Shown here piece by piece: positions 1 to 4,486 of a DNA stretch of 12,061 nt (its first letter is position 1; each line of letters begins with the position of its first letter). The DNA lies in contig JAEDOK010000045.1 in assembly GCA_016302005.1 (NCBI GenBank), positions 1 to 12,061 of the forward strand. Reading direction: 5' to 3'. Both the position numbers and the translations under genes were made by a program. This DNA is from Oscillospiraceae bacterium (lineage in GTDB: Bacteria; Bacillota_A; Clostridia; Oscillospirales; Oscillospiraceae). Under the pieces are notes generated by a model. That model had not been told where the DNA came from. It searched no databases and saw only the letters and a list, made by a program, of their open reading frames with translations.

Positions 1-19
1 TAAGCATCGCGAAAATACG

Positions 20-87
20 TCTCGTACCAATCACGGTATCGCAATTAAAATGTGCTTTGCACATTTTAATTGGTGATTGGTATGAGA
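20..87. repeat. Large interrupted palindrome at the 3' end of a GNAT gene fragment
   Basis: The inner arms, AATTAAAATGTGC (43-55) and GCACATTTTAATT (59-71), are perfectly complementary around a TTT loop. The outer arms, 20-34 and 73-87, match at 14 of 15 positions, with 8 unpaired bases on the left and 1 on the right. The right half contains the last codons and the stop of the GNAT fragment at 66-158, so the left half is a near-perfect inverted copy of a gene end. No strong T-run follows on either strand, so it is not a standard terminator. It may be a fold-back rearrangement or a small palindromic repeat. Confidence 0.8.
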
Positions 88-158
88 ATATATCCGAGCT
101 TCTCATAACAGGCATTCGACGCGGTATGCTCTGCATCCGTATGAAGCGTGGGAACATA
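66..158 (-). pseudogene. C-terminal fragment of a GNAT N-acetyltransferase
   Basis: A minus-strand frame of about 30 codons is open between in-frame stops at 159-161 and 66-68. It ends with LHTDAEHTASNACYEKLGY followed by about seven residues. That is the usual last strand and helix of GNAT acetyltransferases (an LxTD element, then SNxxYEKLGF/Y), which forms part of the acetyl-CoA and substrate pocket. No start codon and no acetyl-CoA P-loop precede it, so only the tail survives. It lies just downstream of an intact GNAT gene on the same strand but differs from that gene's own C-terminus, so it is not a simple duplication of it. It could also be a frameshifted gene whose earlier part I fail to recognise. 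Function is presumed lost. Confidence 0.55.
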
Positions 159-202
159 TCACGCGTCAATTGCCGGCTTTGTAACCTGATACCCTGCGAT
201 GT

Positions 203-667
203 TCACTGAGATCGACGCGCTGGATATAAGACAAATCTCTGATTGGGATATCCGAATTCTTCGATCAGCGCCTCCGGGATAAAGCCGTATTTTTGATAAA
301 GCGCTCTCGGAGCAGCTCCCTTTGCGTCATCTTCCCGGAAAGTTGACACGGTGATTGGTTTTGTTCTGTCAAGCATTTCCAAAGACCGGGCAAGCAATTG
401 ACTCCCGATCCCCTGCAGCCTGTGATCTTCTGAGACTGCCAGGCAACAGATCATGTTATATTTGCGTGAGAGCAGAAGCACCCCGACGATCCGTTTGCCG
501 TCCTTAACACAGATCGCGCGTCCTTGTCCCATAAACTTTAATACCGTATCTCTGTGTTCCCTGAGCGCGTCCTCTGTCTCTAACCCCGGAAAGTTCCAAC
601 TGACACGTTTCACCAATTCCATCCAGGAGTCAATATCCTGTTCGGTTCCTTCAACTACGGTATCCAT
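203..667 (-). CDS. GNAT family N-acetyltransferase
   Basis: A 154-residue protein of normal single-domain GNAT length, presumably a cytoplasmic acetyl-CoA-dependent acetyltransferase. The acetyl-CoA pyrophosphate-binding motif RLQGIG is at residues 83-88, after a beta-strand with CCLAVSEDH. The C-terminal ALYQKYGFIPE (about 122-132) is the typical final GNAT element. The substrate cannot be deduced. The start was placed at the ATG at 667 because AGGG lies 5 bases upstream. The frame stays open to a GTG at 757, but that codon has no ribosome site and sits at the predicted transcription start. The gene has its own promoter at 766-794 with a palindrome in the spacer, and a probable TetR remnant lies divergently beyond it. 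It was therefore probably regulated by that neighbour, perhaps as a resistance or detoxification gene. This last point is inference. Confidence 0.87.
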   Translation of the reverse strand: MDTVVEGTEQDIDSWMELVKRVSWNFPGLETEDALREHRDTVLKFMGQGRAICVKDGKRIVGVLLLSRKYNMICCLAVSEDHRLQGIGSQLLARSLEMLDRTKPITVSTFREDDAKGAAPRALYQKYGFIPEALIEEFGYPNQRFVLYPARRSQ

Positions 668-765
668 CTTTTCCCTGCCTTTTGTATCTGATTTTTTCTT
701 GTTTTTCCTGTTTGTAGGGATGCTCCTTCCCCCAAAAAGCTGAAATGTCTCACTCACATATCTCT

Positions 766-794
766 AGTATAGCTACCTATCGTTTGGTAGTCAA
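766..794 (-). promoter_or_regulatory. Sigma-A type promoter of the GNAT gene
   Basis: Read on the minus strand, TTGACT (789-794) and TATACT (766-771) are 17 bases apart, each one mismatch from consensus. The expected transcript start near 759 gives a leader of about 90 bases before the ATG at 667. Confidence 0.65.
773..790. promoter_or_regulatory. Candidate operator between the -35 and -10 boxes
   Basis: CTACC (773-777) and GGTAG (786-790) are inverted around eight bases in which four more positions are symmetric, including a central CG. Placement in the spacer of a strong promoter, next to a probable TetR remnant, suits a repressor operator. The size and half-site style resemble TetR-family operators, but no specific regulator can be named. 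Confidence 0.4.
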
Positions 795-799
795 TAGGA

Positions 800-943
800 G
801 ATACGGCTTTTCTTGCTCTGCCGATCAGACATTTTGCGAATGCAGCGATGCCGGCGTTTCTCTGTCAGACCGTATCCAACGCCGACATCTCGAAAGCTCT
901 GCTGTTCCATTGCGAAACGGGTATCCTCAAATATGCTGAAAGC
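800..943 (+). pseudogene. Probable decayed TetR-family regulator, DNA-binding domain only
   Basis: One plus-strand frame, open from 791 into the neighbouring gene, encodes IRHFANAA (about 824-847) and then NADISKALLFH (878-910). These occupy the positions of TetR helix 1 (xxLxxFAxxG) and the helix-turn-helix (xxAGISKGLLFHYFxxK). About 10 residues lie between them, shorter and poorer than in a real TetR. The YF after the second motif is missing, and nothing recognisable follows. There is no start codon or ribosome site, and an in-frame stop lies at 788-790. I read it as a truncated, mutated remnant of a regulator once divergent from the GNAT gene. The resemblance is short and was judged by eye, so it could be chance. 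Confidence 0.38.
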
Positions 944-988
944 AGGCGTTGCGCAGAGAAAGATCTTTATATTGGTTCTCCTTGCTCG

Positions 989-1684
989 TTAAACGCTGCC
1001 CAAAATTCGACCGTCGGTGGCGATGGTGACCACATTCCACGGGATCATTTTGCCGCTGCTTGCCAGCGCTTTCTTCACCGCGTGTTCCAGACCGCCGCAG
1101 CAGGGCACCTCCATCCGCACCACGGTGACGCTGCGAATGTCGTTGTCCCGAAGAATATCGGTGAGCTTCTCCGAATAGTCCACGGAATCCAGCTTGGGGC
1201 AGCCCACCAGCGTTACGCGGTCCTTGATAAAATCCTGATGGAAATTTCCATAGGCGTAGGCGGTGCAGTCCGCGGCGATCAGCAGCTTCGCTCCGTTAAG
1301 CCAGGGAGCGTTCACCGGTACCAGCTTAATCTGCACCGGCCAATGGAAAAGCTGGGATTGCCGGGGCATCACCTCTGCCGTTGACTCCTGCCGCCGGATG
1401 GTTTTGACCGCAACCCCGGGACAGCCGCAGGGCAGCTTCTCTTCCTTCTTTGCTTTCGCCGCCAGCACGGCGGCTTCATCATAGGCGGCAGCTTCCCGCT
1501 CTACAAAGGAAATAGCGCCTGTGGGACAGGCGGGGAGACAGTCACCCAGACCGTCACAGTAGTCATCCCGCATCAGCTTTGCCTTTCCGGCAACCATAGC
1601 GATCGCGCCCTCGTGGCACGCAGCCGCACAGGCACCGCAGCCGTTGCACCGTTCTTCGTCAATGTTGATAATTCTTCGAATCAT
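989..1684 (-). CDS. Ferredoxin-domain protein with conserved cysteine-rich C-terminal domain
   Basis: A 231-residue cytoplasmic protein. The N-terminus is a bacterial-type two-cluster ferredoxin domain. The first motif is C13-x2-C16-x2-C19-x3-C23. The second reads C43-x5-C49-x3-C53-P, so the middle cysteine of a standard CxxCxxCxxxCP is replaced by Leu46. A linker holds C86-G-C88. The C-terminal part, about 114-228, is a separate domain with AADC (130), GCPK (C152) and EVPCCGG (C195, C196), which may bind metal or do thiol chemistry. I recall similar proteins in anaerobic Firmicutes, usually named only as ferredoxin or 4Fe-4S protein, with no established function. The start ATG overlaps the stop of the upstream small gene by 4 bp (ATGA) and has AAGGAGG 7 bases upstream. 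Electron transfer or redox sensing is inferred from the clusters. Confidence 0.92.
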   Translation of the reverse strand: MIRRIINIDEERCNGCGACAAACHEGAIAMVAGKAKLMRDDYCDGLGDCLPACPTGAISFVEREAAAYDEAAVLAAKAKKEEKLPCGCPGVAVKTIRRQESTAEVMPRQSQLFHWPVQIKLVPVNAPWLNGAKLLIAADCTAYAYGNFHQDFIKDRVTLVGCPKLDSVDYSEKLTDILRDNDIRSVTVVRMEVPCCGGLEHAVKKALASSGKMIPWNVVTIATDGRILGSV

Positions 1685-1965
1685 GTTATTTCCTCCTTGT
1701 TTCGCCGTACTTCCGGCTTGGTCATTTCTTTTTGCATTGCCGCGATCTCCATCATGTGCTCGTACATTTCATCACCGACGCATTTTCGGGCATACTGGCA
1801 CCATTGCACACAGCTCAGTGTGTCGTTATAGGCGATAAAGCCACAGGTTTCGCAGGCAACTTTTGTGTCAATGGAAAATAGCTCGATCAGATTGCCGCAT
1901 TGCGGGCAAACAATTTCTCGGATCGTAGGTGTCCGGGGCTTGCCTTGACAGCCTTCCATCACCAT
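1681..1965 (-). CDS. Small zinc-ribbon-like cysteine-rich protein
   Basis: A 94-residue protein. CPQCG (C20, C23) and CETCG (C38, C41) form a likely four-cysteine zinc ribbon. A second cluster, C52-x3-C56-x5-C62, lies in a segment ending ARKCVGDEMYEH, which could bind an extra metal or a small iron-sulfur cluster. The C-terminus is charged and probably helical. The start at 1965 was chosen because AAGGAGG sits 9 bases upstream. The longer frame to 2043 would run across the promoter and palindromes of the divergent regulator and begins without a ribosome site. The 4-bp overlap with the ferredoxin-domain gene implies translational coupling and a shared role. I do not recognise a named function. 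Confidence 0.85.
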   Translation of the reverse strand: MVMEGCQGKPRTPTIREIVCPQCGNLIELFSIDTKVACETCGFIAYNDTLSCVQWCQYARKCVGDEMYEHMMEIAAMQKEMTKPEVRRNKEEIT

Positions 1966-1983
1966 AGTTACAAACCTCCTTGC

Positions 1984-2012
1984 TTGACTTTTCACCGATA
2001 GTTTACTATATT
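1984..2012 (+). promoter_or_regulatory. Promoter of the Crp/Fnr-family regulator gene
   Basis: TTGACT (1984-1989) and TATATT (2007-2012) are separated by 17 bases, one mismatch each from consensus. Transcription would start near 2019, leaving a leader of about 35 bases with AAAGGAGG just before the ATG at 2054. Confidence 0.68.
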
Positions 2013-2041
2013 GATAAAAAAACGTATGTTGGAAATCCAAC
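1998..2041. promoter_or_regulatory. Two palindromes in the divergent intergenic region
   Basis: ATAGTTTACTAT (1998-2009; arms ATAGT/ACTAT) overlaps the plus-strand -10 box. GTTGGAAATCCAAC (2028-2041; arms GTTGGA/TCCAAC around AA) lies just after the predicted start of the regulator transcript. Both sit between divergent genes in only 88 bp. The second resembles in size the dyads bound by Crp/Fnr dimers but matches neither the Crp nor the Fnr consensus, so a lineage-specific site is possible. No good minus-strand -35 box is visible, which would fit an activated promoter for the ferredoxin unit. Confidence 0.42.
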
Positions 2042-2053
2042 AAAGGAGGAACT

Positions 2054-2752
2054 ATGGAAGAGCACTTCGAGATTTTTTCAAAATGTCCGCTGTTTGCAGG
2101 GATCTCTCAGAAGGAAACGAGGGAGATGCTGGGCTGTCTGAACGGAAAAATCACCCGAATCGCCAAAGGCGACCCGGTGTTTCTGGAGGGGGATCCCGCA
2201 CGGTATATGGGGGTGGTGCTGGCGGGAGCCGTTCAGATCGTGCGGGATGATTACTATGGCAACCGAAGTGTACTGACGGTGGTTGCCCCCGGCGGGCTCT
2301 TTGGGGAAACCTTTGCCTGTGCGGGACTGGAAGCCTTGCCGGTGAGCGCCATTGCTCTGCAAAACAGCACCGTGCTGCTGCTGGATTGCAGGCGGGTGTT
2401 GACGGGCTGTACCCATGCGTGTCCCTTTCACAGCCGTCTGATTAGCAATCTCCTGCAGGGTATTGCGCAGAAGAACCTGACACTGACGCAAAAGATCCGC
2501 TATATGTCCCGAAAAACCACCCGGGAAAAGCTGATGGAATTTCTGCTGGATCAGGCAAAGGAACAGGGGAATTCGGAATTTGTGATCCCCTATGACCGAC
2601 AGGCGCTGGCGGACTATCTCGGCGTAGAGCGCAGCGCCATGTCGGCGGAGATCGGGAAATTAAGAAAGGAGGGACTGATCGAAAGCAGCGGATCCAGCTT
2701 CCGCCTGCGAACCTCCGATTCGGACACAAAAAAACCGCCTTTTCCGATCTGA
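2054..2752 (+). CDS. Crp/Fnr family transcriptional regulator
   Basis: A 232-residue cytoplasmic regulator with the standard two-domain plan. Residues about 12-115 form the cyclic-nucleotide-binding-like beta roll (KGDPVFLEGD near 38-47, GGLFGETFA at 80-88). Residues about 124-150 form the dimerisation helix. Residues 154-218 form a winged helix, with DRQALADYLGVERSAMSAE at 181-199 as the helix-turn-helix. Cysteines occur at 11, 28, 89, 112, 119 and 123, but not in the N-terminal pattern of classical Fnr, so the ligand (nucleotide, redox signal, haem/NO) is unknown. The start has AAAGGAGG about 6 bases upstream. It is divergent from the zinc-ribbon/ferredoxin pair and probably regulates it, and perhaps itself through the shared spacer. 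The last codons lie inside a minus-strand terminator hairpin. Confidence 0.93.
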   Translation: MEEHFEIFSKCPLFAGISQKETREMLGCLNGKITRIAKGDPVFLEGDPARYMGVVLAGAVQIVRDDYYGNRSVLTVVAPGGLFGETFACAGLEALPVSAIALQNSTVLLLDCRRVLTGCTHACPFHSRLISNLLQGIAQKNLTLTQKIRYMSRKTTREKLMEFLLDQAKEQGNSEFVIPYDRQALADYLGVERSAMSAEIGKLRKEGLIESSGSSFRLRTSDSDTKKPPFPI

Positions 2753-2772
2753 TGATACAGCGGGAAAGGCGG
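2728..2772 (-). terminator. Rho-independent terminator for leftward transcription, overlapping the regulator gene end
   Basis: On the minus strand a stem of CCGCCTTTCC (2763-2772) and GGAAAAGGCGG (2735-2745, one bulged base) is followed by seven T's (2728-2734). On the plus strand no T-run follows, so it mainly stops minus-strand RNA from entering the Crp/Fnr gene antisense. Confidence 0.72.
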
Positions 2773-2780
2773 AATAGAAA

Positions 2781-2982
2781 GTGAAATATCCTTCGATTGT
2801 GAAATAATGCCCATCGGTCATTTTGAAATTTTCGGCTTACGCGGAAAGCGAAACGAAATAAAACCCTAACACCCGCAAACATCTCACATGGCGTTAGCCA
2901 TATTTCACTTGCGAAGCAAATTTCACAAATCCAAAAAGGATTTATTTCGTTGAAAAAAGCACGCCGAAGCGTGCTTTTTTCA
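2781..2982. repeat. Composite intergenic element: chain of small hairpins spaced by TTTCAC/GTGAAA
   Basis: The gene-less stretch starts with GTGAAA boxes (2781, 2799) and contains ATGGC/GCCAT (2888-2901), then TTTCAC, then TTGC-GAA-GCAA (2909-2919), then TTTCAC, then AAATCC/GGATTT (2927-2943), and ends in a terminator hairpin (2953-2980). Such TTTCAC-punctuated hairpin chains closing with a GCACGC...GCGTGC terminator look familiar to me as a dispersed intergenic repeat of gut Clostridia, often near mobile DNA. That is from memory. No coding capacity is seen. Confidence 0.6.
2953..2980. terminator. Bidirectional Rho-independent terminator
   Basis: AAAAAAGCACGC (2953-2964), loop CGAA, GCGTGCTTTTTT (2969-2980). 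The stem is flanked by A6 and T6, so it can terminate on both strands. Read on the minus strand the loop is a UUCG tetraloop closed by C-G, a very stable form. It would stop leftward transcripts from the orphan gene and rightward ones from the Crp/Fnr gene. Confidence 0.87.
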
Positions 2983-3011
2983 TGCGAAAGACGAGCAAAA
3001 AGGTGCGTAAA

Positions 3012-3107
3012 TTACTCAATACTGCTTTTAATAGTTTCCAAGATTTCTTTTTCCGCCTCTTTGCCATACGCATAAAGTGTAACGGTGATACTAGTGAAGT
3101 GGTAAGC
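3012..3107 (-). pseudogene. C-terminal fragment of an unidentified protein
   Basis: A minus-strand frame between in-frame stops (3108-3110 and 3012-3014) has no start codon and reads ITVTLYAYGKEAEKEILETI plus a short SSIE tail. A beta-strand followed by an amphipathic charged helix and a clean stop, ahead of a terminator, looks like a real protein C-terminus rather than random sequence. The upstream part is cut off at about 3107, next to the AAATTGGACA repeats. I cannot name the parent family. It may equally be a chance frame. Confidence 0.35.
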
Positions 3108-3109
3108 TT

Positions 3110-3141
3110 AAATTGGACACGGAGGGGGTAGAAATTGGACA
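3110..3141. repeat. Paired AAATTGGACA boxes, with an inverted partner at 4003-4011
   Basis: AAATTGGACA occurs at 3110-3119 and 3132-3141, 22 bp apart. The extended form ATTGGACAC (3112-3120) recurs inverted as GTGTCCAAT at 4003-4011, so a 9-bp inverted pair encloses the orphan gene. These may be worn ends of an insertion element, but no transposase is present and no target duplication is evident. Confidence 0.4.
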
Positions 3142-3189
3142 GGGGTGCATTTCATTTAGGGCGGGGGGTGCTTTTTGTTATTCATTCCA

Positions 3190-3963
3190 TCAAAACCAGG
3201 GAAACTCCAATTCAAAATACGATCTGTCCGTATGACCGTCGTTTGGAGAATAAAAACCACGAAGGGTCTCAAATCCGTCAAATTGAATCCAGTAAGTTTT
3301 ACCGTCAAATTCGATGGATTTTAGCACTGCCCCAATAAAACAGTTTCGCACATGCTCCTTCACCGGCAATTCTTTTATATTACTCCGGGGTGGAACTACT
3401 GTTGAAAGCCCATCAACAGAAATATATATGCTACTGTCACCAAATTCTAAGGTTGCGTATCCAAATTGTCCAACCGAAAAATCTACACCGCCAAGAGCAG
3501 GAGTAAAATCGAATTCGTCAATACCATATGCTTTGATATTCGTTACTGCTTTGCCGGTAAATTGCGTTAGTACAGATGCCCTTGCATTTGAAAAGCCTGT
3601 TTTCCAGTTGTATACAAATACCGCAGCCTCATGCTTGTCTGTTTCTGAATTGCCCCACCACAGGGTGTGCATTTCCCAATTATTCATAATATCAAGTACG
3701 GCTGGGTGGTATGTTTTTGAGCAACGCACATTTTCAATGTAGGCAGGGTTTGTGTCGATCACATGGTATTTCCTGCTGCCTCTGGTTATTCCGATTGCTG
3801 CAATGGTTTTTCTCGAAGGATCCCAGTATTTTCCGCAAAGGTAAACTTTTGTGCCGCCAGTAAATGCAGGTGTGCCGTATCTAACGATTCCATTTTCATC
3901 TGAATGCGATTTCGTAATATTTCCTACTACACAGTATTTCCAGTCTGCAGATTGTGACATCAT
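3190..3963 (-). CDS. Protein of unknown function (orphan, 257 residues)
   Basis: A clean open frame of 257 codons with two adjacent ATGs. AAGGAG lies 5 bases before the first and 8 before the second, so the start is 3963 or 3960. There is no signal peptide, membrane segment or coiled coil. The protein is rich in aromatic residues and beta-type sequence. Residues about 8-122 look like one domain (GTKVYLCGKYWDP, IENVRCSKTYHP, a WWGN turn); I faintly recall similar uncharacterised Firmicutes proteins with this start. Residues about 123-257 look like a second beta-rich domain ending in ELEFPWF. The gene is more AT-rich than the core genes to its right. It stands alone with its own promoter, between inverted ATTGGACAC repeats and near gene fragments, which suggests horizontal arrival. 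I do not assign a function. Confidence 0.85.
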   Translation of the reverse strand: MMSQSADWKYCVVGNITKSHSDENGIVRYGTPAFTGGTKVYLCGKYWDPSRKTIAAIGITRGSRKYHVIDTNPAYIENVRCSKTYHPAVLDIMNNWEMHTLWWGNSETDKHEAAVFVYNWKTGFSNARASVLTQFTGKAVTNIKAYGIDEFDFTPALGGVDFSVGQFGYATLEFGDSSIYISVDGLSTVVPPRSNIKELPVKEHVRNCFIGAVLKSIEFDGKTYWIQFDGFETLRGFYSPNDGHTDRSYFELEFPWF

Positions 3964-3987
3964 ACCGTCTCCTTCCCTGATGCTGTT

Positions 3988-4017
3988 ATCATATCACAGA
4001 ATGTGTCCAATAAACAA
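3988..4017 (-). promoter_or_regulatory. Possible promoter of the orphan gene
   Basis: On the minus strand TTGTTT (4012-4017) and TATGAT (3988-3993) are 18 bases apart. The -10 box is good and the -35 box is weak. The transcript would start near 3981, some 18 bases before the first ATG. The spacer contains the inverted ATTGGACAC copy. Confidence 0.42.
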
Positions 4018-4060
4018 GCACAATTAAAGAGATTTGTTTTGTTTTATAATTAACCCAGCA

Positions 4061-4169
4061 ATTCGCTGAACGGACTATTGTCATTTTACTATTAGCTGAA
4101 CGATACTCGATATTCGATAAACGATTACCCTATTAGGTGAACGGAGTAAAGGGCAATCGTTCAGCGAAT
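4061..4169. repeat. Array of five 12-bp repeats, consensus ATTnGnTGAACG, last copy inverted
   Basis: ATTCGCTGAACG (4061-4072), ATTAGCTGAACG (4091-4102), ATTCGATAAACG (4112-4123) and ATTAGGTGAACG (4132-4143) run in one direction, then CGTTCAGCGAAT (4158-4169) is the exact inverse of the first. Spacings of direct copies are 30, 21 and 20 bp, close to whole helical turns. First and last copies could pair as a 12-bp stem, extended by ATTG/CAAT. The array lies between the orphan gene and the tRNA-Leu terminator and codes for nothing. The function is unknown; protein-binding arrays (operator, iteron, integrase arm sites) have this look. Confidence 0.75.
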
Positions 4170-4267
4170 AGAGCTTGCTTAAAGTGCTTTTGTGGAACGA
4201 AAAAGTATTTTCTTTTGATTTGTTTCGAAAACTTCGGAAAAATGGGTAATTCGTCAAATATATAAAA

Positions 4268-4306
4268 GAAAAATCCCACCCTGACTCTATCAAAGTCAGG
4301 GTGGGA
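4268..4306 (-). terminator. Rho-independent terminator of tRNA-Leu (and possibly rex) transcript
   Basis: A 13-bp perfect stem (4274-4286 with 4294-4306) has a 7-base loop and is followed on the minus strand by TTTTTC, starting 4 bases after the tRNA CCA end. Confidence 0.92.
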
Positions 4307-4309
4307 ATG

Positions 4310-4396
4310 TGGTGCCGGTGGCCGGACTCGAACCGGCACGGTATCGCTACCGGTGGATTTTGAGTCCACTACGTCTACCAATTCCATCACACCGGC
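4310..4396 (-). tRNA. tRNA-Leu, anticodon CAA
   Basis: The acceptor arms GCCGGTG and CACCGGC pair fully. Discriminator A and an encoded CCA (4310-4312) follow. The anticodon loop reads CUCAAAA with anticodon CAA between U33 and A37, decoding UUG leucine. A long variable arm (CGGTAGCGATACCG) marks it as a class II tRNA, and GGTTCGAGTCC is the T-arm. Its 3' end faces the AT-rich accessory stretch at 2753-4270, the usual geometry for element insertion at tRNA genes. Confidence 0.97.
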
Positions 4397-4419
4397 GTGG
4401 TGAAATCTGTGCGAGCATT

Positions 4420-4448
4420 ATTATAACCGCATTGCGGCAAAAATGCAA
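4420..4448 (-). promoter_or_regulatory. Promoter of tRNA-Leu
   Basis: On the minus strand a perfect TATAAT (4420-4425) lies 17 bases after TTGCAT (4443-4448). The start falls about 15-20 bases before the mature tRNA 5' end. No terminator separates rex from this promoter, so rex read-through may also contribute. Confidence 0.62.
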
Positions 4449-4486
4449 GTGTTTTTTCGCGTTTTTGCAGACTTTCTGCGCCTTTA

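Noticed and set aside
2797..2820. Rex operator-like TTGTGAA sequence
   Set aside because: The second half-site is missing and it lies inside the hairpin-chain element, not at a promoter.
4061..4169. CRISPR array
   Set aside because: Repeats are only 12 bp and degenerate, gaps are 8-18 bp, one copy is inverted, and no cas gene is nearby.
4479..4486. Terminator between rex and tRNA-Leu
   Set aside because: Only a small GCAGA/TCTGC stem is present (about 4465-4480) and it is followed by A's rather than T's on the minus strand.
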